Source: Lysobacterales bacterium
Lineage (GTDB): Bacteria > Pseudomonadota > Gammaproteobacteria > Xanthomonadales > SZUA-36
DNA: 44,386 bases
Direction of reading: 5' to 3'
Assembly (NCBI GenBank): GCA_029859645.1
Contig: JAOUCS010000014.1
Coordinates: forward strand, 1 to 44,386
Position numbers and translations under genes: made by a program. Numbering within the stretch: position 1 is the first letter of the stretch; every line of letters begins with the position of its first letter. The notes beneath the pieces are model-generated. The model did no database searches, was not told the origin of the DNA, and saw nothing but the letters and a program-made list of their open reading frames with translations. Below, in pieces: positions 26,364 through 35,745 of the stretch.

Positions 26364-27386
26364 ATGAAATTTGAAACCTGCGGCCGCCACTGGGCGGCCG
26401 TCTGTATTTTGGTGGCTGTAAGTTCGGTGACGTTCATGATCGCGACTCCGGTTTCAGCTGCATCCTCGGGCCTGGACCAGGAGTGCGTCATGAGCCTGGC
26501 CGAAACGGCGGATGATTCCACAACGCTGGCGGAGATCCGAAGTCGATGCAAGCAGGCTGAAGAGCCAGCGGATCAGGCTGATGAAGCGGTTGTGAAAACA
26601 GCGCCCAGCCCCATAGACAAGCGGCTCGCGGCTGAACGTGAAGCCGCAGCCAGCCCTTACAGTATCCTGGCCCATCGTCCCAATTACTTCCTCGTAGCGG
26701 CCTACAACTGGGAGGGCTGGGATTCCGAGTTTGAAAACAAAAACGTGGAAAGCCAGTTTCAGCTGAGCCTGAAAGTACCGCTGGCTGTGGGCTTGTTCAA
26801 GGACCGGATGGACGTCTACGGCGCTTATACCAACCGGTCATTCTGGCAAATGTACAACAGCGGTGATTCCGAACCGTTCAGGGAAACCAATCATGAACCG
26901 GAGCTATGGGTACAGTTTCGCAACGACTGGAAAGTCTGGGGGCTGACCAATTCGATCAATACCGTGGGATTTTCCCACCAGTCAAACGGGCGCTCCGGTG
27001 AATTCTCCCGCAGTTGGAATCGCCTTTATGCCTCGTTTCTGTTTGAAAGAGGCCGTTGGACTTACGATCTCAAGCCCTGGATCTGGGTTTCAAAAGACAA
27101 GGAGTCCAGTGACAACCCTGACATCGATGACTACATGGGCTACGGAGAATTTCGGGTCTCTTATGGTAAAGACAAACACGTGGTTAGCGGCATGTTCCGC
27201 AATTTGCTGGAAAGTGGTTTTGACAAGGGCGCGGTGGAGCTCAGCTGGAGTTTCCCGGTGTTTGATTACCCCTACCTGCGTGGTTACGTGCAGTACTTCT
27301 ATGGCTATGGCGAGAGCCTGATCGACTACAACCACAAAGTAAACCGGCTGGGGATTGGGATCTCGGTAACCGACTGGCTCCATTAA
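26364..27386 (+). CDS. pldA: Outer membrane phospholipase A (OMPLA)
   Basis: The 340-aa barrel enzyme hydrolyses phospholipids that reach the outer leaflet. After a signal peptide and a charged linker, the barrel carries YTNRSFWQMY, FRETNHEPEL and the active site FSHQSNGRS...SRSWNR. The triad is His205, Ser207 and Asn219, with the same spacing as His142, Ser144 and Asn156 in E. coli OMPLA. The N-terminal linker of about 70 residues is longer than in E. coli. It sits behind the AsmA-like gene and before a terminator-like hairpin. Confidence 0.95.
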   Translation: MKFETCGRHWAAVCILVAVSSVTFMIATPVSAASSGLDQECVMSLAETADDSTTLAEIRSRCKQAEEPADQADEAVVKTAPSPIDKRLAAEREAAASPYSILAHRPNYFLVAAYNWEGWDSEFENKNVESQFQLSLKVPLAVGLFKDRMDVYGAYTNRSFWQMYNSGDSEPFRETNHEPELWVQFRNDWKVWGLTNSINTVGFSHQSNGRSGEFSRSWNRLYASFLFERGRWTYDLKPWIWVSKDKESSDNPDIDDYMGYGEFRVSYGKDKHVVSGMFRNLLESGFDKGAVELSWSFPVFDYPYLRGYVQYFYGYGESLIDYNHKVNRLGIGISVTDWLH

Positions 27387-27387
27387 A

Positions 27388-27414
27388 GGCGTCTCACGTG
27401 CAACGCCGTTTTTT
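27388..27414 (+). terminator. Probable terminator after pldA
   Basis: GGCGT (27388-27392) pairs with ACGCC (27403-27407) around a 10-base loop and is followed by a G and six T. The stem is short but complete. It sits between the convergent pldA and mscS-type genes. Confidence 0.5.
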
Positions 27415-27435
27415 GAGTTGCACTTCCCTGCCCGG

Positions 27436-28704
27436 TCAGGTTTCTGTGAACAGGTGTACATCTCTTTGGGGAAAGGGGATGGAGACGCCGGCTTTGTCGA
27501 ACGCTTCCTTGGCCTGGCGGGTCAGGTCCCAGTAAACATTCCAGTAGTCTTCGGTTTTGACCCAAGGCCGGCAAATGAAATTCACAGATGAGTCAGCCAG
27601 TTCGTGGACCTTGATGTTGGGTTCCGGTTCTTCAAGGATCAGCGGATGCTCACTGACCAGCCGTTCCAGCACCTGGCTGGCGGTCTCGATGTCATCGCCG
27701 TAACCGATCCCGAATACCATGTCGACCCGGCGCACCGGGCTCACGGTCACATTCGTGATGATGCTGCCCCATACTTGTGAATTGGGCAGGATGACGACCT
27801 GGTTATCCAGCGTGCGAACGGTGGTTGAAACGATACTCACGGCTTCGACTTCACCGAGGATACCGTTGGTGTCTACCAGGTCGCCCACATCGAAGGGCTT
27901 GTTGATCATGATCATCAGCCCGGCTGCCAGGTTGCCGAGGGTTTCCTGCATGGCGAAAGCGAGGATGAAACTGGCGCCGCCGACGACGGCGAACAAGGGC
28001 GCAATGTTGATCCCGAGAATGGACAGAACAATCATCAGGCCGATTGCAAAGGTCAGCCAATAAATGACCTTGAGAAGGAAATCCTGCAGCAGCACCGACA
28101 GGTTTGAAATCCGCCGTATTCCCCGCCTGGCGATTGACCGCACCAGTCTCGCGGCCAGAAGCAGTACGAACAGCGAACCCAGGATGGTGGCTACCCTGAT
28201 GATGAGACTGCCGCCACCGTCAGTAGACAGCGTCCAGTCTATAGCCCTGCTCAATATGGTTTTCGCGTCGGTTGCCTGGAATTCCGCAGCGATAGAGCCC
28301 GAAATGTACTGGCGGTATTTTTCAATCAGTTCAGGGTCCGCGCCCTTGAGTTCCATGGAATCAATGATCAGGTTGAACTTGTTGACAACTTCGATACGGC
28401 GGGCGGAGAGAACATTGATTTCGTCATGAATCTGGCTGACCCGGTCACCGCTGGCCGTCAGGGCTTCGACTTTCAGCCGGGCAATATCGCTCATCGCGAC
28501 CTGCACCTTTTTCTGCCAGCGCTCTGCCTCGGCAGAGAGCTGCTCCACTGTCAGCGGAGAAGTCAGCAACTGCAGTTCATCCAGGGAATGTTCGGCATTC
28601 AGGCTGTCGTAGCTTTGTGTTTTCTCTTCAGCGGCTTCCTGTGCAGCCGCAAAACCGCTGATACAGAACAAGGCCAGGGAAAGGGTCAGAGTCAATATTT
28701 TCAT
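27436..28704 (-). CDS. MscS-family mechanosensitive channel with periplasmic N-terminal domain
   Basis: This 422-aa protein has a signal peptide (about 1-21), a helical, charged periplasmic part (about 25-165) and three hydrophobic segments (about 170-190, 208-228 and 235-255). The third is the pore-type helix in FAMQETLGNLAAGLMI. The beta domain with DVGDLVDTNGILGEV and VILPNSQVW follows. Such channels release solutes on hypo-osmotic shock. Its ATG overlaps the end of the MOSC gene by 4 bases, so it is the last gene of the GNAT-MOSC-MscS row. Confidence 0.92.
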   Translation of the reverse strand: MKILTLTLSLALFCISGFAAAQEAAEEKTQSYDSLNAEHSLDELQLLTSPLTVEQLSAEAERWQKKVQVAMSDIARLKVEALTASGDRVSQIHDEINVLSARRIEVVNKFNLIIDSMELKGADPELIEKYRQYISGSIAAEFQATDAKTILSRAIDWTLSTDGGGSLIIRVATILGSLFVLLLAARLVRSIARRGIRRISNLSVLLQDFLLKVIYWLTFAIGLMIVLSILGINIAPLFAVVGGASFILAFAMQETLGNLAAGLMIMINKPFDVGDLVDTNGILGEVEAVSIVSTTVRTLDNQVVILPNSQVWGSIITNVTVSPVRRVDMVFGIGYGDDIETASQVLERLVSEHPLILEEPEPNIKVHELADSSVNFICRPWVKTEDYWNVYWDLTRQAKEAFDKAGVSIPFPQRDVHLFTET

Positions 28705-29546
28705 GCATAGTGTCCTGTCAATGTGTCGCCGATTTTTACGGTCGAGTGTTCGCCCTGCAAAAGAATCGCATTATGCCCGAAAGCGGGCGCCCGCTTCTTG
28801 CCGGGCATGGGATTGATGTCGCGCAGGGTCTTGAAGGGCTGCCGGCCGGGATGTTTTTCCGCGGTGTCCTGGTTAATGGTGGTGACCACGCAGCGCTCGC
28901 AGGGGTGACAAAAGCCGAGGCTGAAGTTCCCCTGGTCCAGCCGGCTCAGCTGGTGTTCTTCGAATGCCTGCAGGCCCTGGATCACGATATTGGGACGAAA
29001 GCGGTTCATCGGCACGGCGTCGTGTCCTGCCTCGAGTAAATGATTATTGAGAGCCTTGAGTGATGATTCGTTTGCGAGCAGCAACGGGGCGGCATCGGCA
29101 AAATAAGTCGTCGTGCTTTCTCCCAACAGTTCAGCCCGATTCTGGGGGCGGCGAAACCCCTCCTTCATGCGCACCAGTCGCACGCGGCTTTCACTTTCCA
29201 GGGCGGCAGTCAGCCAGCGGGAGATTTCTTCGCCCTGGTCAACGGTTTCACACTGATCCCCCCACACTTTTGTCAAAACGATATCGCCCTGCAGGCGGTC
29301 CGGGGGTACGCTTACAGTCCCAAAACCGGCCCGCGACAGTTCGATGACGCCTTCAGACAGACTGGTATGGATCAACGCAAGCTTCGGCTGATCACGTTGT
29401 GTCACAAAACGTCCATCAGCCCCAACCACCATGAATCGCCGGTCGTGTTCCAGACCCTCTGCGGTCAACGTTGCTTCGCCAACTTCGATGCCTTTCATCG
29501 ATTTGACGGGATAAATCCACAGCCGGGTGACTTCGACCTCAATCAT
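28701..29546 (-). CDS. MOSC-domain protein (mARC/YcbX-like molybdenum enzyme)
   Basis: This 281-aa protein has the MOSC N-terminal beta-barrel domain (IYPVKSMKGIEV, HDRRFMVVG) and the MOSC domain with NIVIQG and the cysteine motif CHPCERCVVTTIN (Cys213, 216 and 219). Cys219 lies where mARC/YcbX proteins bind the molybdenum. YcbX also has a C-terminal ferredoxin domain, which is missing here. Members reduce N-hydroxylated compounds; the substrate here is unknown. It overlaps the GNAT gene by 8 bases and mscS by 4. Another molybdenum system lies 6 kb further on. Confidence 0.88.
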   Translation of the reverse strand: MIEVEVTRLWIYPVKSMKGIEVGEATLTAEGLEHDRRFMVVGADGRFVTQRDQPKLALIHTSLSEGVIELSRAGFGTVSVPPDRLQGDIVLTKVWGDQCETVDQGEEISRWLTAALESESRVRLVRMKEGFRRPQNRAELLGESTTTYFADAAPLLLANESSLKALNNHLLEAGHDAVPMNRFRPNIVIQGLQAFEEHQLSRLDQGNFSLGFCHPCERCVVTTINQDTAEKHPGRQPFKTLRDINPMPGKKRAPAFGHNAILLQGEHSTVKIGDTLTGHYA

Positions 29547-30006
29547 GTCCGGCTATCATGAACACGCAGTTTTCCAGCTTGGGGTCACCGTGGGGATACG
29601 CGGCCAGGTTGAATCCAAGGTTCTTGTACACAGCCACGGCCGGTTTGTTGATGGTCATGACATAGAGAGAGAATTCCCGGGTTCCCAGTTGGTCGCCGCC
29701 ATAATTCATCAGCGCCGAGATAAACGCCTTGCCCAGCCCGTGACCTCGGTATTCGGGGTTGATGACCAGCCGGGCCAGGTGGCAGCGTCCCAGTTTCAGA
29801 TAAAACTGGCCAAAACCGAGGATTTTTCCATCTTCCTTCAATGCTACGACCGAGTTGATCCGGCTCCAGTAAATGTCTTCAAAGAAAGTCTCTTCAGTCA
29901 ACGGATAACGGGTATAGGGGCTGCCCCATAGAAAAACACTTTCCTTGTCGGGGAACCAGCCCATGATTTCCCGTGCGTGTTCGGGAGTTGCATTGATTAT
30001 CTTCAT
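29539..30006 (-). CDS. GNAT-family N-acetyltransferase
   Basis: A 155-aa protein with the acetyl-CoA-binding GNAT motif: LARLVINPEYRGHGLGKAFISALM, followed by LYVMTINKPAVAVYKNLGF. The acceptor is not apparent. The ATG at 30006 gives a normal GNAT start (MKIINATPEHAREI). There is no clear ribosome site, but a 15-codon frame (30003-30050) ends on an ATGA overlap with this start. Divergent from the outer-membrane barrel gene. Confidence 0.88.
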   Translation of the reverse strand: MKIINATPEHAREIMGWFPDKESVFLWGSPYTRYPLTEETFFEDIYWSRINSVVALKEDGKILGFGQFYLKLGRCHLARLVINPEYRGHGLGKAFISALMNYGGDQLGTREFSLYVMTINKPAVAVYKNLGFNLAAYPHGDPKLENCVFMIAGHD

Positions 30007-30050
30007 GTTGGTCGTAAGGAATTCAGCCAGGTCTTGATGTACTCTGTCAT
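30003..30050 (-). CDS. Possible 15-codon leader peptide before GNAT gene
   Basis: ATG at 30050 opens a short frame (MTEYIKTWLNSLRPT) whose TGA overlaps the GNAT ATG. The GNAT gene lacks a visible ribosome site, so coupling from this mini-frame could explain its translation. No ribosome site is seen before the short frame either, and 15 codons can occur by chance. Confidence 0.25.
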   Translation of the reverse strand: MTEYIKTWLNSLRPT

Positions 30051-30086
30051 TATTGGAATGTGGAAGCAATCCGAACGCATGGAAAT

Positions 30087-30950
30087 ATGCGCCCAATTCT
30101 CATCTTAATGCTCTTGATCATGCTGCCTTCTGTGCTGCAGGCACAGGCCGTTGCGCAGGAACCGGAACCCGCGAGGCAGGTTCACTGGGCGATGGGCGCG
30201 TTTTTCGGAACCGGGTGGTACCAGGTCGAAAAGAACCGTTCCGTGTTCATATTTCGCATTCCGCCACGCCAAACCATCAGCCGGGCGAGGTTTGACTCGG
30301 AAGGCCAGCGGAAACTGGGTATTGAAATTCAGTATCCCCTGTCATTTGGTCTCCACCAGATGAATGATATCCCTGATTTTATCGATTTCGAAAACTACGG
30401 CACGGTTACTTTCACGCCGGGTGTGCAGGTTGAAGTCCCGGTCAACTCCAAATGGTCGCTCAGGCCCTATGCCCACCTGGGTGGTGGCTACGAAGTGGAT
30501 TCGGGTAAATGGGCCGGAATCTGGTATGGCGGCATCAAGAGCCGGTACCTGTTGGGCGAAAGTGAAAAGCTCCGGTGGAATTTACTCAATGCAGTATATT
30601 ACGCCGGTTACAAACCTGAGTACGAAGAGCGCGGCCGTTATGGCTCCGTGATGGGCGGGCTGGAATTCAACCAGCCACTGGGCAAGCTGGAACTGGCAGG
30701 CGACCCGTTACGTCTGAACTGGCATGTGACTTACAATTACCTGTTCGACAAGCTGAATTTCCATCTCGATGAAAACCGGGTAGAGTCGATCCAGGACCAG
30801 TGGGAGATTGGCCTGGCGCTGGCGAAGGAGAGCAAACCCATCAAGATCTGGTTCATGAGTTTCGAACACATCGGCCTGTCCTACAAGCGCAGTTCAAACG
30901 GACATTACCGGGCTATTTCATTCAATTTGCGGTCACCGTTTACTTACTGA
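30087..30950 (+). CDS. Putative outer-membrane beta-barrel protein
   Basis: I do not recognise a named family for this 287-aa protein. It has a signal peptide (about 1-21, ending VLQAQA) and many alternating strands with aromatic ends, such as WSLRPYAHLGGGYEVDSG and RLNWHVTYNYLFDKL. It ends in phenylalanine-threonine-tyrosine, as barrel proteins often do. It is therefore probably an outer-membrane barrel of 10-12 strands. The ATG at 30087 restores the signal peptide; a GTG at 30060 is less likely. The next gene starts 1 base after its stop, tying it to the EEP and PLD genes. Confidence 0.72.
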   Translation: MRPILILMLLIMLPSVLQAQAVAQEPEPARQVHWAMGAFFGTGWYQVEKNRSVFIFRIPPRQTISRARFDSEGQRKLGIEIQYPLSFGLHQMNDIPDFIDFENYGTVTFTPGVQVEVPVNSKWSLRPYAHLGGGYEVDSGKWAGIWYGGIKSRYLLGESEKLRWNLLNAVYYAGYKPEYEERGRYGSVMGGLEFNQPLGKLELAGDPLRLNWHVTYNYLFDKLNFHLDENRVESIQDQWEIGLALAKESKPIKIWFMSFEHIGLSYKRSSNGHYRAISFNLRSPFTY

Positions 30951-30951
30951 G

Positions 30952-31848
30952 ATGCGCTTCCCGGAAAGCTATTTACGGATGTATTTACTGGGTGTCACGC
31001 TGCTGATACTGAGCTGGGCAGGGGTTGCAAAAGGCGCCTGCGCCGCAGGCAAAGAGCCGTTGAAAGTCGTGAACTCTTCAATTCTGAGAGTCGTGACCCT
31101 GAACATGGCGCATGGCCGCAAAGACGGCAGAAATCAGATGTTGCTGAAAGGCGAGACCATTCGAAACAACCTGGTCGAGCTGGCTGGCCTGCTGGACCGT
31201 GCCGACGCCCACGTTATTGCTCTGCAAGAGGCTGATGCGGAGTCTGCCTGGAGCGGCAAGTTCAATCATGTTGATTTTCTGTCGGAAAATACAATTTACA
31301 GCTGCAATTTTCATGGAATTCACGCCAGCAACAGGGTGTACGATTTCGGCACAGCCTTATTATCGAAATACGAGTTCCAGGGCGCGTTTGCGCATAGTTT
31401 CGTTCCATCCAAACCAACCACCACCAAGGGCTTTTCGCTGGCGGCGCTGGATTGGAATCCTGCGGCGGCGCCGGCGGAACCGGTCAGGGTAAAGTTTGCT
31501 TCTGTGCACCTGGATTTTTCACGACGTTCGGTCAGAAGGTCGCAGATTGACGAGATGGTTCGCGTGCTGGCGGGAATCGAAGGCCCGCTGGTTATCATGG
31601 GCGATTTCAACACCGATTGGCAGACTGAGGATTCATCCCTAAAATATTTTGCTGAGCAACTGGATCTGACGGTGTTCGAACCCCATGCCGAGGGGTTTGC
31701 CACTTATGGGGACAAAGGGGCGAGGCTCGATTGGATACTGATATCCAAGCAGCTCAAATTCAGCAAATATGCTGTATTTCCAGACGTGGTTTCCGATCAC
31801 TATGCAGTAGCCGCCGAAATCGGCCTGAAGGAATCAGATGATGATTGA
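30952..31848 (+). CDS. Secreted endonuclease/exonuclease/phosphatase-fold enzyme
   Basis: This 298-aa EEP-superfamily hydrolase has an N-terminal hydrophobic signal (about 9-30). Its catalytic motifs are VVTLNMAHG (Asn), VIALQEAD (Glu, metal), HLDFSRRSVRRSQI, VIMGDFNTD (Asp/Asn), and the C-terminal RLDWILIS and SDHYAV (Asp-His). Members cleave phosphodiesters in DNA, in inositol phosphates or in sphingomyelin. Export excludes a repair role. It starts 1 base after the barrel gene and overlaps the PLD gene by 11 bases, so the three are probably translated together. Substrate unknown. Confidence 0.85.
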   Translation: MRFPESYLRMYLLGVTLLILSWAGVAKGACAAGKEPLKVVNSSILRVVTLNMAHGRKDGRNQMLLKGETIRNNLVELAGLLDRADAHVIALQEADAESAWSGKFNHVDFLSENTIYSCNFHGIHASNRVYDFGTALLSKYEFQGAFAHSFVPSKPTTTKGFSLAALDWNPAAAPAEPVRVKFASVHLDFSRRSVRRSQIDEMVRVLAGIEGPLVIMGDFNTDWQTEDSSLKYFAEQLDLTVFEPHAEGFATYGDKGARLDWILISKQLKFSKYAVFPDVVSDHYAVAAEIGLKESDDD

Positions 31849-33685
31849 TCCGTTGAAAACAGCACGCCAGGTCTCATTGCTCGCGGTTCTGATGCTGCTG
31901 GCCTCATGTGCGGGCAAACCTGCAAAAAACGATTGTCCGGCGGGCACCCAGAACCTGCCAGGTTGTCCGCCGCTCAGCGCGGTTGACGATCCCGAAATCA
32001 ATGAGATTTACGCGGACCGGACCTGGCTGCGGGGGAGCGATATCGATGTCGATCTGATTGAGCTGGGCAAGCAGGCAGAAATTCCGATTCAGCATGCCAG
32101 GACCAAGTTTCTTGGGCCAACAGATGAGGCGGCGCTAACCTCCCTGGCGGTCAAAATATGGATGATCGAAAATGCCGAGCACACCATTGATTTTACCTAT
32201 TACATTTTCAAAACGGACCTGATCGGCCAGGCCATGCTGGGCGCCCTGTGCAACGCGGTACGGCGTGGTGTCGATGTGCGCGTGACGGTTGATTCGGTGG
32301 GCTCGATCAGCGGTGGGTCACACACACCATTGCGAGCGTTGCAAACTTGCAGCGACCGTGCCGGTTTCATGCGCAACGCAGAGGGCCAACTGACGACCCG
32401 CAAAGCCCGCGTGCAGGTCGTGGTTTTCAACGCACTTTCGAAAGTCAGTAATCCGAACCGGCGTTCGCATGACAAATTGCTGGTCAAGGACGGCAGTTTT
32501 GAAGGCAAGACGGCGGTAATCACAGGTGGCAGAAACATTTCCCTGGATTATTACGGAATCCAGGCGGATGGCTCCGCGGATCCAGACCCTTTTCGCGATG
32601 CTGAAATTCTGCTCCGATCGGCCAGGGCGGCAGATGACCAAGGCTATTCGGTGGGTAAAGTCAGTGAGATCTATTCGACACTGCTGTTCCTGTTGCCGTT
32701 TAACAAGCAAATCAAGCCGGGTACCAGCGATCACGCCAAGCAGCAGTTCTGGAAGTCGCGCAAGCGGGCACAGGGCGCCCTGGAAACGCTCAAGGGATAC
32801 GACTATTTCAGTCCGCATTACGAAAGAATGGATGAGTACATGAACACCGGCTTCCATGACTCGCAAGTGCGGCTGGCCCACGAACTGGGCAACCTGACGG
32901 ACTCCAAAGTAGTGACTGATGTAGAGGGTAATCAGAAGCGCAACCCAAATTCGATCATGACGTTGCTGGCCCAGATTGGCGACGAGAGACCGGATCTGAA
33001 GTCTGTCAGGATCGTATCACCCTACCTGTTCCTGGCGGAGTACAAGAACAGTAAAGGCGACCTCGTCAAAGACGAGGCAGTGGCTTTCAGGGAATGGCTG
33101 GACAACCATCCGGACACGACCCTGGAAATCATCACCAATTCAGTTCTGACTTCGGATAATTTTCCGGCACAATCGGTGATCGATATGGAGACAGCACCCC
33201 GTTTGCTGCTGCCCCCTGAGGTCAGGGAGGAATGGATCAGTCTCAAAGGCGCGGATGAGATGACATCGCAGCTGGTTAATAGCGAGAAGTGGCAAGAACT
33301 GGTGAACAATCCTCGGTTGAAAGTCTATGAAACAGGCCGCCTTGATTCGGTCAAGCTGGGGCAGGGTGACCGGAACTACGGCAAACTGCATGCCAAGTAT
33401 TTTCTTTCAGAAGACGTCGGTTTTATTGGCACCACCAACTTCGATTACCGCTCCCGCCTGTATAACAATGAAATGGGCTTTTTCTTTAAGGGTCCCGACC
33501 TTGCCAGCGATGTGCATGAGAGTTTCGACCAACTGGTATCCATTTCCTACCTTTGGGGTTCTCCGGAATGGTTGCAATTGCGCAAAGAAGTAATGGGCCT
33601 GAAAGGAATGAAGGGCAATACCACCAAGAGCCAGCGGGGCTGGTACAAGTTTTTCAGGAATTCCGGGATTATCTGGCTGCTTTAA
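31838..33685 (+). CDS. Phospholipase D-family lipoprotein, second paralogue
   Basis: This 615-aa lipoprotein has a lipobox LLASC and two HKD regions. The first is canonical, HDKLLVKD (His211, Lys213, Asp218) with GGRN. The second reads HAKYFLSED, with Glu525 where Asp is normal, followed by GTTNFDYRS. It shares overall layout with the lipoprotein at 18739 but is clearly diverged. It could be a phosphatidyltransferase, phospholipase or nuclease acting in the envelope. Its start overlaps the EEP gene by 11 bases. Confidence 0.85.
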   Translation: MMIDPLKTARQVSLLAVLMLLASCAGKPAKNDCPAGTQNLPGCPPLSAVDDPEINEIYADRTWLRGSDIDVDLIELGKQAEIPIQHARTKFLGPTDEAALTSLAVKIWMIENAEHTIDFTYYIFKTDLIGQAMLGALCNAVRRGVDVRVTVDSVGSISGGSHTPLRALQTCSDRAGFMRNAEGQLTTRKARVQVVVFNALSKVSNPNRRSHDKLLVKDGSFEGKTAVITGGRNISLDYYGIQADGSADPDPFRDAEILLRSARAADDQGYSVGKVSEIYSTLLFLLPFNKQIKPGTSDHAKQQFWKSRKRAQGALETLKGYDYFSPHYERMDEYMNTGFHDSQVRLAHELGNLTDSKVVTDVEGNQKRNPNSIMTLLAQIGDERPDLKSVRIVSPYLFLAEYKNSKGDLVKDEAVAFREWLDNHPDTTLEIITNSVLTSDNFPAQSVIDMETAPRLLLPPEVREEWISLKGADEMTSQLVNSEKWQELVNNPRLKVYETGRLDSVKLGQGDRNYGKLHAKYFLSEDVGFIGTTNFDYRSRLYNNEMGFFFKGPDLASDVHESFDQLVSISYLWGSPEWLQLRKEVMGLKGMKGNTTKSQRGWYKFFRNSGIIWLL

Positions 33686-33736
33686 GAACAGTTTCGCTTC
33701 CCCACTCCCGCCAATCGGTTCACACTTTGGGGTCGA

Positions 33737-35194
33737 TCAGTTCAGTTCCCGGCCCAGCTTGACGACTTCCTCGACCATCAGGTCGAAATCCTCGAAGCGG
33801 CTGCGGTGGTTGGAAATTGCGACGCGCAGGCAGTAGTTGCCCTGCAGGGTCGTATATGAAGGCGCAGCGACGCCTCCCTGCTGGAGCTGTACCAGCAGTT
33901 TCCTGTTCAACGTGTTCAGGGATTCCTGATCCAGGCCGCCTGGATTGTACCGGAAGCAGACGATATCCAGCCCGATAGGGGCCGTCCTTTCCAGTTCCGG
34001 GGCAGCTTCGATCAGTTCGCCCAGGTAATGCGCCTGTTCGACATTGCGGGCGATCATCCGGCCAAAGCGATCCAGGCCATGTTCCTTCACCGACATCCAG
34101 ACTTTCAGTGCGCGAAACTGGCGGGTCAGTTGTAATCCGTAATCGCTGAACCAGAGACTGCCGGAGGCCATGCCTCCGCCCTCGACATCGCGTTGCAGGT
34201 ATTCGGGCACCAGTGAAAATGAATCGGCATGGGTCGCTGCATTGCGAACGATCACGCAGCCGGCCTCGAACGGAATGTGCATCCACTTGTGCAGATCGAG
34301 CGCGATGGAATCTGCACGGTCCATGCCCTTGAGCAGGGGTTGCACGTTATCCGCCAACGTGGCGACTGCGCCAATAGCGCCATCAACGTGGAACCACAGG
34401 CCCTCCTCGTTACAGAAGTCGGCAATCGCTTCCATGTCGTCTATGGCGCCGGTGTTGATCGTGCCGGCGGTCGCGATCACGCAGAAAGGGATCATGCCGG
34501 CTTCCCGGTCTGCGCGGACCTGGTCCCGCAGTGCATCCATATCAATGGTGTAATCGGCATTGACCGGCACCTTGCGCAGCCCCTGGGAACCCAGTCCCAG
34601 GGTTTCGATCGCTTTTTGATTACAACTGTGAATTTCGCTCGATGCATAGGCCGTGAGCTGGCCCGGAGCAGCCAGCACCCCTTTGCGCCGCACATCGTAG
34701 CCGCAGTTTGAGTTTCGGGCCACGGTAAGCGCGGTGAAATTTGCCATCGACGCACCGCTGGTCAAAAGTCCGCTGGCGGATGTCGGAAAACCCATCAATT
34801 CAATCAGCCAGCTGATTACCTGCTGTTCCACCCGCGGCGCCGCGTGGTTGATGCCACCCACGTTTGGATTCAGTACCGCTGCCAGGAAATCCGCCATCGC
34901 GCCCATCACGGTTCCGCTGCCCATGTACCAGGCCCAGAACCGGGGGTGATTGGTGTGCAGATTGTACGGCATGATGTTCGCCAGGAACTCGTCGTACACG
35001 TCGGCCGGGTCAGAAGGGTCTGCTGGAGCAGGTTCCTTCAGATATTGGGAAATGTCATCCGGGACCGGGGTCCAGACGGGTCGTTCCCCGCAAGACTGGA
35101 TGTAATCGAAAGCGTCTTCCACCATGCGGTGGGCCAACTCACGCATCTCATCCCAGTTTTCCGGGTCCAGTGTCTCGAACTTTTCCGTGGTCAT
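33737..35194 (-). CDS. Group II PLP-dependent decarboxylase (aromatic amino acid decarboxylase-like)
   Basis: The 485-aa enzyme shows the family pattern: [11 protein letters not shown] (110-120), [22 protein letters not shown] (stacking His189), [10 protein letters not shown] (Asp271 contacts the pyridine nitrogen) and [14 protein letters not shown] with PLP-binding Lys303. Members decarboxylate L-DOPA/tryptophan, glutamate or related acids, or catalyse aldehyde synthesis; the sequence does not fix the substrate. It is a lone gene, convergent with the PLD gene and divergent from the molybdenum hydroxylase genes. Confidence 0.9.
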   Translation of the reverse strand: MTTEKFETLDPENWDEMRELAHRMVEDAFDYIQSCGERPVWTPVPDDISQYLKEPAPADPSDPADVYDEFLANIMPYNLHTNHPRFWAWYMGSGTVMGAMADFLAAVLNPNVGGINHAAPRVEQQVISWLIELMGFPTSASGLLTSGASMANFTALTVARNSNCGYDVRRKGVLAAPGQLTAYASSEIHSCNQKAIETLGLGSQGLRKVPVNADYTIDMDALRDQVRADREAGMIPFCVIATAGTINTGAIDDMEAIADFCNEEGLWFHVDGAIGAVATLADNVQPLLKGMDRADSIALDLHKWMHIPFEAGCVIVRNAATHADSFSLVPEYLQRDVEGGGMASGSLWFSDYGLQLTRQFRALKVWMSVKEHGLDRFGRMIARNVEQAHYLGELIEAAPELERTAPIGLDIVCFRYNPGGLDQESLNTLNRKLLVQLQQGGVAAPSYTTLQGNYCLRVAISNHRSRFEDFDLMVEEVVKLGRELN

Positions 35195-35275
35195 CAGCCT
35201 GGCTTATTTTCCATTCAATTTATCTCGTGTCGCTCGCCGCGATTGTCCTTGGCTGTCTATAATTCGGACAGGATC

Positions 35276-35743
35276 ATGATTGAATTTCACGTCAACAATC
35301 AACCGGTAAGCTTTTCAGGCGATGAGGATACACCATTGCTCTGGGTTCTACGTGATCACCTCAGTTTGACCGGCACCAAGTTTGGCTGTGGCATCGGCAG
35401 CTGCGGAGCCTGCACAGTTCACATCGATGGCCAGGCCAGCAAGGCCTGCACCCGTAAAGTTTCGTCGGTGACCGGCAAGCGGGTCACAACCATTGAAGGC
35501 CTGGCGACTCCTGATGGCGGCCTGCATCCCGTGCAGCAGGCATGGATCGATGCAGACGTCCCGCAATGCGGTTACTGCCAGGGTGGGCAGATCATGGCGG
35601 CGATAGATTTGCTGAATGAGATTCCAGAGCCGAGCGATGCAGACATCGCGCGGAAGATGCGGAATATCTGCCGGTGCGGGACCTACGTGCGTATCCGCAA
35701 AGCGATCCACCGCGCTTCGGCGACGATGCGCAAGGGGACATAA
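35276..35743 (+). CDS. Molybdenum hydroxylase [2Fe-2S] subunit (IorA-like)
   Basis: This 155-aa small subunit binds two [2Fe-2S] clusters. The N-terminal plant-type set is Cys38, 43, 46 and 58 (CGIGSCGAC and KAC), and the C-terminal set is Cys98, 101, 132 and 134 (QCGYCQGGQ and CRCGTY). It passes electrons from the molybdenum site in the large subunit. The ATG at 35276 follows AGGA and gives the normal start. A TATAAT at 35258-35263 may be the -10, without a good -35. The large subunit follows after 2 bases. Confidence 0.94.
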   Translation: MIEFHVNNQPVSFSGDEDTPLLWVLRDHLSLTGTKFGCGIGSCGACTVHIDGQASKACTRKVSSVTGKRVTTIEGLATPDGGLHPVQQAWIDADVPQCGYCQGGQIMAAIDLLNEIPEPSDADIARKMRNICRCGTYVRIRKAIHRASATMRKGT

Positions 35744-35745
35744 GC

